This document shows positions 31,673 to 43,500 of a stretch of DNA of 64,000 nt, one piece after another. Both the position numbers and the translations under genes were made by a program. Under the pieces are notes generated by a model that saw only the letters and a list, made by a program, of their open reading frames with translations, did no database searches and had not been told where the DNA came from. Positions within the stretch are counted from its first letter, which is position 1. The number at the start of each line of letters is the position of its first letter. Source of the stretch: Eunapius fragilis (Eukaryota > Porifera > Demospongiae > Spongillida > Spongillidae); contig OY811971.1 of NCBI GenBank assembly GCA_963681505.1, forward strand, positions 917,501-981,500, read 5' to 3'.

Positions 31673-31944
31673 CTCTGCCACTTGAAACTCTCTGTCGGTA
31701 GGGTAGCCGGCGTGGTGGGTATCCTGCACCTTCGTCTGTCATTGTAGGTTGGGCGTGGTGCAGTCCTTACGTAACAATATAATCGTTCCTCCGCCTACGT
31801 CATTATATAATGACGTAGCGGATGAAACTATAAAGGCGATAGCTGTGTAAGGAGTGCACCACGCCCAACCTACAATGACAGACGAAGGTGCAGGATACCC
31901 ATCGCGCTGGCTACCCTACCGAGAGAGAGTTTCAAGTGGCAGAG
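31673..31944. mobile_element. Near-palindromic 272-bp MITE
   Basis: The left arm CTCTGCCACTTGAAACTCTC is matched by GAGTTTCAAGTGGCAGAG at the right end, and the arms pair nearly throughout to the central CGTCATTATATAATGACG. This is the complete version of the half-copies at 3706 and 4434. No clear target duplication. Confidence 0.85.
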
Positions 31945-32295
31945 CAAAACTGTGGGCCATAGTAACTGTAATCTATAGCTATTGAGAGCCATGAGAGAGG
32001 TCACCCTAGAATATACATACCGTAAACAATTAAGTATAAGCATGCCATAAGTATTCTAATTATGGGATCAATTGTTTACGGTACGTATGTATTTCTAGAG
32101 CTAGTACTAGAGGCGGCGGGGTGGGAGGGGGGGGGGGGGAGGAGGGAGGAGGGTGACTTCTCAATACATGTAACTATAGATTATTATGGCCCACAGTTTT
32201 AGAAAGTGGTTGCAATGAGGAGATGACCTCATTAGGTAGGAGACGTACAAAAGAAGCGAGGCATGCGGGCAGATGACGAGGCATATGCATAATAT
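31945..32295. repeat. Attached second inverted repeat with inner hairpin and G-run
   Basis: AACTGTGGGCCATAGTAACT (31948) is inverted at about 32170-32205; inside lie an 80-bp hairpin (ATACATACCGTAAACAATT / AATTGTTTACGGTACGTATG, 32013-32092) and a G tract near 32123. The outer part matches 4620-4760, so this belongs to the dispersed repeat and contains a later insertion. Confidence 0.65.
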
Positions 32296-33054
32296 CATAT
32301 AGCCGCCACCCGCATAAAGGTCAGGACGGAAAACTGTTTTCCCATTATCGGAATAGGTTCCTGTCACGCCGCAGGTGGTCCGGCTGGACTATCTGCGGTG
32401 CCGCAATTGGTCCCCCGGACCAAAGGCTGTTGCCGTAGATGGTCCCCCCATAACAATAATCATTGGCTGAATATAGCAATTACAGTACGTCATTGCACTT
32501 TCATATACAATTACATATTACTGATCATGATGGGTAAATGGTTACACTGGGCAGTCCTCTAGCATGCATGCCTAAAGATGTTATAATGGCTCTTTCTACA
32601 GCCCACATCAGAATGAGGCTAAGTCTGCCTTAGAGATCTGCTGTGTCCTTACCTTTTGGCAGATATGTTAGAATGCAGAGGCCATATTGGAGGATTTGGT
32701 GCAGGTGCATGAGTGTAGTGTGTGTTGTGCTTCTCAGCCCCAGTTGCCATATGGCTCGACGACCAGGGGAAACAGCCAAACTACCTCTTGGCACTTGGAG
32801 TCATTTGGTGTCTATAAATTCATGAACCTCAGCAGCAGCAATCCCAGCTCCTGCATTCTAGCTTGTCCTGCATGCAGGAGTGAGGTATGATGTAACAGTG
32901 ATATCAGACAACACAGCTGGCCTTTCCCCTTCCTAATTAGCCAACAGAACATCAGATGGGCTAGACTGTCTTACAGGTCAGGTGTTAGTCATCACTTTAA
33001 CGTCCAGACAGCACTGTGACAAAAGGTCAACAAGTGCATCTCTCAACAGAGTAC

Positions 33055-33421
33055 ACACAGGAAAAGTTTCAAAAACCAAGCCTTGGGATTTTAGGGTGGT
33101 TTTTAACAAAAAGCCATCCTGGAATTGAGCGTCTAGCATGGGAATATGATACAAACCATCCTGGGATTTGGCGTTCATTGAGGGTGGGAATAGCCTAAAA
33201 ACCATCCTGGGTTTGACCATGTTGAAGCAATTAAATGAGCTCAAGATGTCTTTTGTTCGACAAACCCAGGATAGATTTTAGGCTATTCCCACCCTCAATG
33301 GACGCCAAATCCCAGGACGGTTTTTTTTTCGATATTCCCATGCTAGACGCTGCATGGCTTTTTATTAAAATTAAAAATCCAAGGCTGCAAGGGGTCGGGT
33401 TTTGAAAGTTTTTCCTGTGAT
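33055..33421. mobile_element. Foldback element with CACAGGAAAAAGTTTC-like ends
   Basis: The left arm (about 33055-33215) and right arm (about 33265-33421) are inverted, with matched blocks TAGCATGGGAATAT, GGGATTTGGCGT, CCACCCTCAATG and AAACCCAGGAT around a 50-bp loop. Non-coding. Confidence 0.8.
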
Positions 33422-33496
33422 ACCACATCACCTCCATGTCTGTAGGTCACTGCTGGGTCAGAAGCTATACAAAGGGCACAAGGACCTCCCCCCCCC

Positions 33497-33594
33497 TCAC
33501 ACACACACACGCATATACACACATCACACACACACACACACACGCACACACGCACACACACACACACAAACACACACACACGCACACACACAAA
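33497..33594. repeat. (CA)n microsatellite
   Basis: Interrupted CA repeat; it yields His/Thr ORFs on one strand and Cys/Val ORFs on the other, which I do not call. Confidence 0.95.
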
Positions 33595-34671
33595 CCAATG
33601 CCAAGACACCAGTCTAACAGATGGTATTACCAAAACCAGGAGGCAGAATGAGGAGCAGACTCAGGCAAAGACGAGCTATGTTTGCTACTGTAGAATACTC
33701 TATACCAAAGTCTGTTTTTTTTTCTTGGAAAAAAAAATCTATAGCTCATGAGATCTATAGCATAATCGTTTATAGGAATTAAATATGTAAATGTTCAATA
33801 CTCCGACATTTCCACGAAGGGCGGAGTGTATCCTCGTGCGTTACTCCACTTGTGTACGTGGCGGTGTGGCTGGAGTGGCAAACCCGCGTACATTCGTATA
33901 CTCGTCTATATAGCTATGACTATGCGGAGAAACCCCCTCCCCCAAGTCGCACCATTGCATGTGTGTACCCTTTATTTGCACACATGTCTAGGTTACAGAA
34001 ACGGCTGCTCATGCAATTACAAAGACATGCACATGCATGCAATTTGTTACACGGAGAATATATATACGCGGTCCATACATCACTGAGCTCATTCATGATA
34101 CGAGCGCGTTCCGCTGAGCTCAATCATTACTCATTCACGATATGGAGCAGCACACTCTGGAAATAAGGTACAGCCCGCTGCTTGGTTGTGTACATTAATA
34201 GGCGTACAGGGGCGGACGTACCAAGGGGGCGTGGCAGATAAAGAGGGGGAGGGGGGGGGGTTGAAGTGATTTATTCACAACTATCATTGCAGATGGCCTA
34301 ATTTCCTGCTATAAATAGTATTATTGAAGGGGGGTTTAACCCCCCCCCCCCCCCCCCACTTCCCAGTTCGCGTATATGGGATCGCGGCAGCGAAAAGGGA
34401 CCTATAGCGCGTATTGTTTCAACTGAGTTTTCAAATTTTTTCATACTCAAAGAGACACCTATGTCCTCTACAACTTCTTTCTTACACACTGGAAATTAGC
34501 ATCTCCATGCATCATGGAGTTACAGGGTCCGGAATTTTTAATTACGCATATATACATTTTTATTGCACGCGTGAACTTAGGTGTTCCTTCCTGGAAATTT
34601 TATAATATGCACTCGGCATATATATTCATAACAATATTAGAATATAATATTATAATTATACATATATGTAT

Positions 34672-34921
34672 GGGACAGTGTCCAGCAGAATCACCCTTCT
34701 GGCTAGTTTTTCAAGTTTTCAAATTTTTTGATTTTCCTTGAACACCCATGAGCTTCTGTCAAATGGTCCTTACGCATCCTAAATCGGACTATCCATCACA
34801 AAGTTATTAGGCACTGAATTTATAATTAGCCATACATTTCAATGCGAGCGTTACTTTTCTTTTGCTTGTTCTGGAAATTTTTAAAAAGTACCATAAGGGT
34901 GATTTAGCAGGACACTGTCCC
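34672..34921. mobile_element. 250-bp MITE with GGGACAGTGTCC ends
   Basis: GGGACAGTGTCC-AGCAGAATCACCCTT at the left is inverted at the right (AAGGGTGATTTAGCAGGACACTGTCCC). Both sides are flanked by AT dinucleotide runs. The motif CTGTCCCATA recurs at about 63003 and 63044. Confidence 0.75.
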
Positions 34922-35509
34922 ATATATATATTTATAATTATGCACGTAGAATTCATGTGAACTGCATGTGGTCTACAATTAACACCATCAAATGCATGTA
35001 ATCATTACACATACAATTACATTAATTCAAATTGGTTTGCTGTACCCATATATGTAGTGCCTTCTCGTGCCCATCAAGTATATAGTTATGCATGCGGTTC
35101 CGGGCTACCTCGCTCAAGTTTATAATGAATTAAGGGTTTTCACTAGAATCGGTGTTTACGTTTCCACACATGCATGACCTTAAAATTTATGCACAATGTG
35201 AGATAATTGTAATGAGATATGAATAGATTTACATGGGTCGCTTCATTTATACACACATGACAACTTCTCATTATGTGAATCCCTATGCTATGCATGTAAA
35301 TGTATTGAGGGTGGAATAGCTAGTTTAATAATCTATAACATCGATTAAAATATACCATTGTACACTGACGATTTAACTTGCATGCACACTAAAATGGCGA
35401 ATGAAGTTCAGCTCATAGATGAATGGGAAGGATTAAGTTCGTTTAAGTGCAGTAATATCACGCATGCATGCACGAATGAACATTATACTTTTGCCTTGCA
35501 CACGGTAAA

Positions 35510-36769
35510 ATGTGCAGGATGGCGACGTACACGTTTGGAGGACGGGAATACAAGTTTATCGATGTCCCTCAAGAGGACTATATCTGCCCCGTGTGCAAGA
35601 ACCTTACCTACGACGCGTACCAAAGTATGTGTCCCTGTGCGAGACTTTATTGCAGACAGTGCGTCACGCAAGAGTTTGTGTGCACCACGTGCCGCGTAAC
35701 GCCGAAACTATTTCCGGACGGTAACAGCAACCGAATAATTAGAAACCTGAGAGTGTCGTGTAGTTCGGACGGCTGTCCTTGGAAAGGTGGTGTGGGGCAG
35801 CACGATGAACACCTCCAGAAATGCGGCTATCTGTTGATCCCGTGCGGTAACGGTTGCGGGATGCTAGTCCCCCGCGGTCAACTAGAATTACACCTTGCCG
35901 AGCGCTGTACATTGCGACTTCACATGTGCCCTCATTGCACGGTGGTTGATAAGTACCAAACGATCACTGGCGACCACTTGGAAACCTGCCCGGACCTTGT
36001 CTGCCCTTGTCCTAACCAGGAATGTACCGAGACGTTTAAAAGAAGAGACGCGGCTCAGCATCGTGCCACCTGCCTCAAGGAGATGGTGGAATGCGCATAT
36101 TCAAAGAGCGGATGCACGTTCAAAAGCCAGAGAGAGAGCCTTCGTGATCACCATCACAAATTCGTTCACGGTCACTTGGCATTATTGAATGACAAGGTAG
36201 ACATTCTTCAGGCGCAACTGGAGGAATATAAGGCTTCGCCGCTACAGATGTCACGGACCGTTGTAAAAAACAGCCTACTTGGTGGATCCAAGGTTGCAGA
36301 CGCCATTGTGCTCAAGTTCTTGTCGTTTCAAGAACACAAGGAGGGCGATAAAGAGTGGCGCAGCCCGGGCTTTTACACCCATGAACGGGGCTACGTGATC
36401 TGCCTATCGGTTTACGCCAATGGCAGTGAAGATGGCAGGGGCACTCACGTTTCGGTGTACGTGACCCTCATGAAAGGTAAATACGATGACGAACTTGCGT
36501 GGCCGATGTGCCGGACTTTCCGCATCACTATGCTTAACCAGGCGCGGGACGAGAACCATCGCGTAGGGACAATCTGCCTGGACGGCACGACGGGCTGGAA
36601 TAGGATGTCGGGAGACGAGCAGCAAAGCGGTTACTCGAAATTTGTGCGCCACTTGGACCTGCTAGATCCAATGCGAAGTGATAATGAAACGCAATACTTA
36701 GTGAACGACACCTTGTTTTTCCGAGTGGAGGCTGCGATAGAGAAACCATGGCTTGCAGCAGTAAACTGA
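35510..36769 (+). CDS. TRAF-like RING / zinc-finger / MATH protein, single exon
   Basis: 419 aa (or 416 if the in-frame ATG at 35519 is used). RING-like finger at about 26-61 (CPVCKN, CPCARLYCRQC, CTTC); the position usually held by the RING His is a Cys (C43) and the spacing to the next pair is longer. TRAF-type Cys/His fingers follow to about 225 (for example CGNGCGMLVPRGQLELHLAERC), then a short coiled coil (HLALLNDKVDILQAQLEEY) and a C-terminal MATH domain at about 265-412 (SPGFYTHERGYVICLSVYANG, GTHVSVYVTLMKG, YLVNDTLFFRV). The layout is that of TRAF adaptors/E3 ligases acting at the cytoplasmic face of receptors. Complete and intronless. The preceding 150 bp hold a short upstream ORF but no clear TATA. 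Confidence 0.93.
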   Translation: MCRMATYTFGGREYKFIDVPQEDYICPVCKNLTYDAYQSMCPCARLYCRQCVTQEFVCTTCRVTPKLFPDGNSNRIIRNLRVSCSSDGCPWKGGVGQHDEHLQKCGYLLIPCGNGCGMLVPRGQLELHLAERCTLRLHMCPHCTVVDKYQTITGDHLETCPDLVCPCPNQECTETFKRRDAAQHRATCLKEMVECAYSKSGCTFKSQRESLRDHHHKFVHGHLALLNDKVDILQAQLEEYKASPLQMSRTVVKNSLLGGSKVADAIVLKFLSFQEHKEGDKEWRSPGFYTHERGYVICLSVYANGSEDGRGTHVSVYVTLMKGKYDDELAWPMCRTFRITMLNQARDENHRVGTICLDGTTGWNRMSGDEQQSGYSKFVRHLDLLDPMRSDNETQYLVNDTLFFRVEAAIEKPWLAAVN

Positions 36770-38175
36770 ATGTTTTTGTTAATGTACAGTCGGGGGTCCC
36801 CAAACCATATTTTTTAATGGAATGACTTTTTATTATGGAAGTGCCAAAGGTCTTTTTATTCAGTAATGAACTTTGTATCATGCGCATGCGCGCAAGGGGG
36901 TAAAAGGTTATTAATCCCCCCCCCCCCCCCCCCCCCGCCCTCCCCCCCCGCCCTGCCCAATCCAAATTCAATGTAAGAAACTGAATTCCACACCAAATCT
37001 ATTGAATCGTGGCACGCAATGGAATGGATGCTTACTTTAAGTCGCAAAGTCGTACAAATTGGTTGTCCTCCACCAACCACAGGCACTATCCGGTGAATCT
37101 GTCGGTTAAAAATGATTAATAAGTTTGCTGAATCGCATAAACTCAAACCATGTAATGTCACCTTTCTAAACCCATATGCCCACAGCAGCATGATCAGCTG
37201 ATGCAGCATAGCTGCCATCCATCACACACAGCTACTTTAGCTTCGTAGCAGGTATGCAGCATATTCACCTCGCCAGGTGGAAGGATTTGACACCAGTAAT
37301 AAGTCCCTACATATTGGACATCAGTTTAATTAAGATCAGTTATAGTTTGGGAAGATGCGTCATCATCTCCACTGGCTAAAACCACGCCCCAGTGGACCAC
37401 AGTGTGTACACCTATAGAATGATCTAGCCTCATCTTCCCATCATCATTTTCTTCACTCCTCAATACCTACATCCCTCCGTCAATGCCCACATCTCCCTTC
37501 CCTAAGATCACTATTGGTCGGCGTATTGCAATCACACTAAAACAAGGAACGTGACAAATACCGAACACATACACCGCCTCTGATATTCTTTCGTGCACAC
37601 AGCAAGAACGTAGTCCGCGAGCATCCTGAACTTTACAACAATAGTACAATGCATGTGATTAACCTAATGCATCAGTATATATATAAATGACTTCAATACG
37701 TATTTATCATATATCCGAGTAACACATGCAGGGAACAAGTCACACGTATGAAATCACTATAGGAGATCCCATGCATTAAATACACATGCATGGACTGTAT
37801 ACACGTGATACGGGGGCATTCCCTCATTACCTCATAGATATGGGGGGTCATAAAACCACAATCTCAACTAAAGGTGCAAATGCAAACTGCACTATACATA
37901 TGCATGCTGTACGTAAGTGAATAAAATCACCGTTTATCCTCACACATATGCATGTAGTTTAATTTCATTTCCTGCGACTAGCTGAGTTGAGAGTCTACTC
38001 AACGATTCGCATTGTAGGCCTTTCGCTGATAGGAGCATTCTATTTGCTAGCTCACCTGGACGCATGCGCATGCAAGGAGCTGCGCTTGCGAATGCATAAC
38101 CACGCGAATCGCGCGCCCATTACCATCGTACAAATAGGACGCTGATTACTCAGGTCCAACAATACAGCTATCAAC
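36770..38175. other. Intergenic with C-run
   Basis: No gene. A C tract at about 36917-36957. About 37798-37895 resembles 44256-44340 (ACACGTGATNNGGGGGCA, then ATTACCTC and ATCTCAACTAA), a short dispersed repeat. Confidence 0.45.
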
Positions 38176-39087
38176 ATGTTGGGAGCAGTTGTCTTTTTAA
38201 GCTGTATTGGACTGTCACTGTGCGGGGTGATCAATAACACTCAATACTGCGACCCTAAACGTAAGTCATATAGAGCATATCGCTTTTAGCTCGCTTATAG
38301 TGCTCTTTCGTGTACACATATCTTGTTCAGGAAACTGTCTTAATACTTTAACAGTTTATATCATTCCACAGCTCTTCCTCTGCCCACCGTCTTTCCTCCT
38401 CCTACCGGTGGTATTGGCGACTGGAGGTTGGTCGGATCGTTGGACATGCTCGATTATAAGAATCAGCAATGTCCCAGTACATGGAAGCCGTACGCCACTA
38501 AAAAGGCTTGCGGAAGGATTAGCGGTCCAGGGTGCAGCTCTGTTATACTCCCTACTGGGAGTGGTGCCTTCCGGCAAATATGCGGACGGGTCCGGGCGTT
38601 TCAGTGGGGTACTACCGATGGTTTTGCAGCATTTTCCGTAAACCCCAAACCAGTGACAATCGATGGGCCTTACGTGGACGGCATCAGCATTACGTACTAT
38701 GACGAGGGCAAGCGACAGCACGTGTTCACCTACGCTGTTGGAGTGATGGAACAGTACAACCCGCGCGCGGCAGATGGTCCCACTGCTACTTGCCCTTGTG
38801 CCGGAGGAGCTCAACCACCTCTGTTCGTCAGAAGCACAGACTACTACTGCGAGTCGGGAAATCCGGACAAAATTGGGTACATCAATCAGATATTCTGTGA
38901 CCCTCTGTGGGACGGTAAGGAATGCAGATATGACGAGGAGTCCTGCTGCATACCTCCCAACCAGCCATGGTTCTGCAAAGACCTCTTCAAACGGGTGGCA
39001 TCTGACTTGGAGATCCGTATCTGCTGCGATGAAGCGTTAGACAATGAAGACATAGCGGTGGAGTCCTACGAACTGTACGTGCGGTAA
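38176..39087 (+). CDS. Secreted Cys-rich domain protein, intact copy
   Basis: Exon 1 (38176-38260) encodes a signal peptide (MLGAVVFLSCIGLSLCG) and ends AAAC/GTAAGT; a 111-base intron ends TTCCACAG; exon 2 (38372-39087) gives a predicted 266-aa protein. After a Pro-rich linker (PLPLPTVFPPPTGG) comes one domain of about 220 residues with many Cys: ACGRISGPGCSS, QICGRVRAFQWG, TIDGPYVDGISITY, CPCAGGAQPPLFVR, YYCESGNPDK, CDPLWDGKECR, CCIPPNQPWFCKDL, EIRICCDEA, EDIAVESYELYV. I know this domain type from uncharacterised extracellular proteins of sponges, cnidarians and lancelets; function unknown. The paralogue at 10.3-11.2 kb shares the exon structure. Confidence 0.9.
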
Positions 39088-39202
39088 TTTGTAATAATCT
39101 AATGTAGCGTAATGGCGTATAGTTGCTAGTGGTACCAGCTGCATATTGTGCGTGTATGGACCTCTGACAATTAGAAATAATTTGTTATGTTTGAATAAAG
39201 TG

Positions 39203-39428
39203 TGTCGTGAAGAAAAGTGCACCCTCATCAAACTCCTGAATGCGATCAAGCACCACTATTCAGAAGTGCTGACTGTAGGACTGAACTTTGTTGAATGCAT
39301 GAATGCAATTACGACGTATTTAAACGCGAGTTTGTACGTGTGATTTTTAGCAATATTCTGCCTTATATTCACTTATCTGTTGCTGCGCATAAAGAACCGC
39401 TGCTCTAATTGCAAATTGAGTTCTAACA
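39203..39428 (+). repeat. 5' LTR of the copia element
   Basis: Ends TTCTAACA; about 226 bp, and matches 41696-41925 with scattered substitutions and small indels. Confidence 0.8.
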
Positions 39429-39442
39429 GGTTATGGGCCCAG
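39429..39442 (+). promoter_or_regulatory. Primer-binding site, initiator Met-tRNA half-molecule type
   Basis: GGTTATGGGCCCAG directly follows the LTR and complements the anticodon arm of initiator tRNA-Met, the primer form used by copia elements. Confidence 0.85.
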
Positions 39443-41695
39443 AATGGTAACAGATGTTAGCTTTGTTCCACTGAAGGGATCGAATTACCCAACATGGAAA
39501 GTCCAGTGTAGCATGGCTCTGGTGCGTGATGGACTCTAGCTGGGGAATTGTTTCAGGAACAGAGAAAGCGCTACGTCGGAGGTTGCATGCGTTTGAAAGG
39601 AGAATCCGTTCAAGAACACATTAAAACTATAGCGAAACTGTTCAGTGAACTTGCTATTGGAGGTGATGCCATTGAGGAAGAGGACCAAGTCGTGTAACCG
39701 CTTTGCCACCTTGCCAGGCTAGCTCATTCAATACTCTCGTAATTGCACTTGGAAGTCAGCGAAGAAGTTCCCAAGATGGAGACCGTGACGGAACGGTTGC
39801 TCCATGCAGAAAAGACACAGAAGGAGAAGGCAAGTGTTGAAATCGACAAGGCGATGGCAATAAAGTTAATTCAAAGGGAAAGGTACAGCATGCTGTCACT
39901 ACTGTAAACAGCCGGAACATTTTCAACGCAATTGTCCGGAACGTGTTATAAGGGTACACAGGAGTTACGTCCTAGAGACAGTGGATTCAAAGCTAAATCA
40001 GTAAAGAGAGGGCTAGTGAAACATAGTCTGCTTAAGGCAGAAGTCTACACATCACTGGATAGTGGACTCGGAGCTACCTGTCATATCTGTAGCACAAAAG
40101 AGCATTTCAAGATTTTTCATCAAGTCTTGGCAAGTTACGTTAGGAGACGGACACCCAAGTGGAAGCAATTGGAACTGGTGTTGTGACATTGAGACTGAAC
40201 GTGCAGGGAAAAGAATCATAAATCGGAAGTTAAAAGGATGTTCTCTATGTGCCAAAGTTGACACACAATTTACTTAGTATACCCAAAGGGACTGAGGACG
40301 TATCCTTTGACAAGCAGCAGGGTTATATTCGAGACAGTCGAGGTAATCGTGTTCCAAGGTGGGGAATCTCTATTATCTCAACAGTGAACTATTGACAAAC
40401 TGCCAAATCAATGCTGTCAGTGATCCGTCAAGAGAAAATATCTGGCATCGAGTATTCGGTCATCTAGGAGATAGGAACGTGCACAAATTATTCAAAAATA
40501 ATATGGTGAATGGTTTCAACTATGACGTCAAGAGAAATTGGTTTTTGTGGACCATGTGTGAACGGAAAGTCATCGAAATCCATTTATAGAAGGTGACGAA
40601 AAAGGGCGGAAGAGCCTCTAGGAATTGTTCTGTGTGGAAAGCCAAGCTCGCCGTCACTAGGAGGAGCAGAATATTTCCTGACTTTTATCGATGACAAGAC
40701 GCATTGCGTATGGACTTATATTTACGCACTGAGAAAACAAACATGAAGTATGTAAAGTTTTTAAGGAATGGAAATCTTTGGTGGATAAGCTAGGTATCCG
40801 ATCATCAGCTGAAGATTCTTTGGACAGTTAATGGCGGAGAATTTTTTTCAGGGAGGAATCGAACATGAATACAACATTCCAAAAACACTTGAACAGGACG
40901 GTGTCGCGGAGTGTGTTAATCGTACGTTGGTGGAAGTCGTGCGTGGTGTATGCTTGTTGATTCTATCGCATCGTTTTTGGGCTGAAGCGTTGTCTACTGC
41001 CGCCTATTTGATCAATAGGAGTCCCACAAAAGCCCTTAGTGACATGACTCCGTTTGAATCCTGGTTTGAGAAGAAGCCTAATATGAAGAATTTAAGTGTG
41101 TTCGGATGTGCTGCTTATACACATGCTCCAAAAGAGATGAAAGAAAGAAGTTGGATCCAAAAGCAAAGTGTTGCATATATGGTTATACAGCACAACGAAA
41201 AGATTATAGGCTCTACAATATGAAAACATCTCGTATTATCTTCAGTGGTGATGTTTTATTTGATAAGTCGTCCAGAGGAATTGACTCTCAACAAGAGGCA
41301 ACTCAATCCTGTCAATTTGAAATCATAGATGAACCAGAAGGAGAGCATGAGAGCAGGAACCAGAAGGAGAGCCTGAACCAGATCAGTCAGTTGATCCAGA
41401 ACCAGTAGTTCTACGGCGAACTGAACGGAAGACATGCAAAACAACCGGATTACTATTTGGTTCGAGTGAATGTAACTGAGATTCAAAAGGAGCCTGAAAG
41501 TGTTCAGGAAGCACTAAGCAGTTCTAAAAAGGAAGCTGCGATGCAGAATGAAATGGAATCTGTCAAGATAAACGAATTTGGTGGAATTATCCAAACATCG
41601 CAAACCTGTAGGGTGCCGATGGGTGTTAAGAGAAAGGTATGTGGGAAGAGGTCGTTTGAGAAAGTTATGTGGGGAAGAGGTCGTTTGAGAAGGAG

Positions 41696-41925
41696 TGTAG
41701 GAAAAGTGCACTCCCATCGAACTTCTGAACGGGATCAAGCACCACTAGAAGTGCTGACTGTAGGACTGAACTTTGTTGAATGCATGAATGCAATTACGGC
41801 GCATTTAAACGCAAGTTTGTGCGTGTGATTTTTAGCGTAGCGTAGTGCAATATTCTGCCTCATATTCACTCGTCTGTTGCTACGCTTAAAGAACCGCTGC
41901 TCTAATTGCAAATTGTGTTCTAACA
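41696..41925 (+). repeat. 3' LTR of the copia element
   Basis: Ends TTCTAACA. It is preceded by a short tandem duplication (GGGAAGAGGTCGTTTGAGAA twice, 41643-41692). Confidence 0.8.
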
Positions 41926-42309
41926 CCGACTGACGGTTGTGCTACTATTATAGTGGTAGTGGTAGTGATAGTACAATGTCCACCAGTCGGGTCTCCAGGC
42001 TACTTTGCTATGCAATTAATGTCTCCTATACACACGGCGGGAGCTATAGCGGTTTCCTGCACGCAGGACCATTAGCAAACAAATATGGACGAAATATCTC
42101 GACTTTTTTATAGTCACTGTCTCCCAGACAATACACGACCTTTACAAGGCAATGGAGCTTTTTCTACACCCGGGCCACTTTTGGCAACCAGGACCACTTT
42201 TGGCTGCCAAAACTAGGCGGACCCCGGACCACTCTTGGTAGCACAAAGTGCGGGTCCGGGATCGGACCAATTTTCGCGGACAGGTATAGGGTGAAGCAGC
42301 AGAACTGCA

Positions 42310-42640
42310 TGGTTGATCCCTGTTGCAAGAATAGTGGGCTTGCCAATATCTTTGCCTAGTAGCTTTAACATAGCTCTGATCTGGGTCCTCTACTGCCACC
42401 CTCCTTTTTACTGAAATTAGATATATACATTTGGCATGGCATTGCATATGAACACTTGCGCTGTATTTATTGCTGACATTCCTTGTGTGGACTGGTAACG
42501 AGGAGCTTGGCAACAGCAATTATTCAATGTGCTAGTAAACCATCCTTCCTGCGAGGAATTACTTGTGGTGTGCATGTGTATCTGTTTGACTTCTTTGATG
42601 TAGACCTATTTCAACGTACATACATGTAATACATGTGCAA
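42310..42640. repeat. Duplicated segment, copy 1
   Basis: TTGATCCCTGT...GGGCTTGCCAATA...CTTTGCCTAGTAGCTT through to TAGACCTATTTCAACG is collinear with 44838-45200, with indels. Non-coding as far as I can see. Confidence 0.75.
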
Positions 42641-42785
42641 TTGGTTTTTTATTGAATTTATTCATTGTGCATAAAACTATAATATAATTTTCACATGTGC
42701 ATATGTATTGTAATATAACAAATGCATGTACATACATGAAAATGGTCCAATTTGTAAAGATAACAGTATGTAGATAAACACACAA

Positions 42786-42819
42786 ACACACATTTGCACA
42801 CATTTACACACACACACAT

Positions 42820-42851
<32 letters not shown>
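42786..42851. repeat. (CA)n microsatellite
   Basis: Interrupted CA repeat. Confidence 0.95.
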
Positions 42852-42853
<2 letters not shown>

Positions 42854-42864
42854 CTCAACATTTT

Positions 42865-43500
42865 CATGGAAGGTCCGGTAGTCCAGCTCCATCATCAAAT
42901 CCTGTTCCACTTCTCCATTTGGTTCTGGATCCTCGAAGACATACATTGGTAGCCCTCAGAATGGCAAATGACAGCCTGGCTCGTATCTATCCTGCAACTT
43001 CAGCATATGTTTTTTTCCCATTTTTGAGCTATTTTGTCAGCAAGGAGTTGTATGAAACATTCTGCTTCTCGGCCCAAAACTCCATCAACGGACACAACTA
43101 GTGGTGTAAATGAAGCACGCCATGCTTCTGCTGCATCATTGTATTTTCTCTTCTTTTCTTCTTCAGCTGACGATAGGACAGAGGCAACATCCCGTGTAAA
43201 TACGACGGAGCGCCAGTATCAATGACACGTATATCAAACAACGCAACGTACCGTCTGAGACTGCCATACCCCTCTAATACTAAGATCCGCAACCAGAGAA
43301 GGTATACCACACGCATCATTGGCTTCTTGGACTATTGGTTCACGGATTACGTCTTTGTACACAAGAGATGCAAGGTCACCTAAGGCATCCCTTATTTCAT
43401 TGTGGCGTTGGATCACAAGGCCACCTTTTCTGCAGTCAAGGGCATTTTGCATGTTGAAAACATCACCACAACCATCGCAATATGCTGGTGCCTTCAAGAG
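42865..43500 (-). pseudogene. Retroelement C-terminal (endonuclease-like) remnant
   Basis: Minus strand from 43497: CDGCGDVFNMQNALDCRKGG, then GLVIQRHNEIRDALGDLA, REPIVQEAND, LVADLSIRGVWQ, then after a frame change VALFDIRVIDTGAPSYLHG, then in other frames GREAECFIQLLADKIAQKW and a terminal block encoding ATNVCLRGSRTKWRSGTGF. I know this series as the conserved C terminus of reverse-transcriptase ORFs widespread in sponges, cnidarians and fish, with the VADL...FDIRV part resembling a PD-(D/E)xK-type nuclease. No RT domain is left in the window. Several frameshifts: dead. Confidence 0.75.

Larger units (their letters stand above)
39203..41925 (+). mobile_element. Deleted Ty1/copia LTR retrotransposon
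   Basis: Diverged LTRs (39203-39428 and 41696-41925) flank broken copia coding: gag start (VPLKGSNYPTWKVQCSMAL near 39465), zinc knuckle CHYCKQPEHFQRNC near 39890, protease DSGLGATCHICS near 40065, gag-pre-integrase (ENIWHRVFGHLGDRNVHKLF near 40436), integrase C-terminal core (EQDGVAECVNRTLVEVVR near 40891), then the first residues of the RT region (SSSKKEAAMQNEMESVK near 41520). Nearly all RT and RNase H is deleted. There are several frameshifts and no visible target duplication. It is much older than the 17-kb Gypsy element. Confidence 0.9.

Noticed and set aside
33343..33651. His/Thr and Cys/Val ORFs
   Set aside because: (CA)n microsatellite translation.
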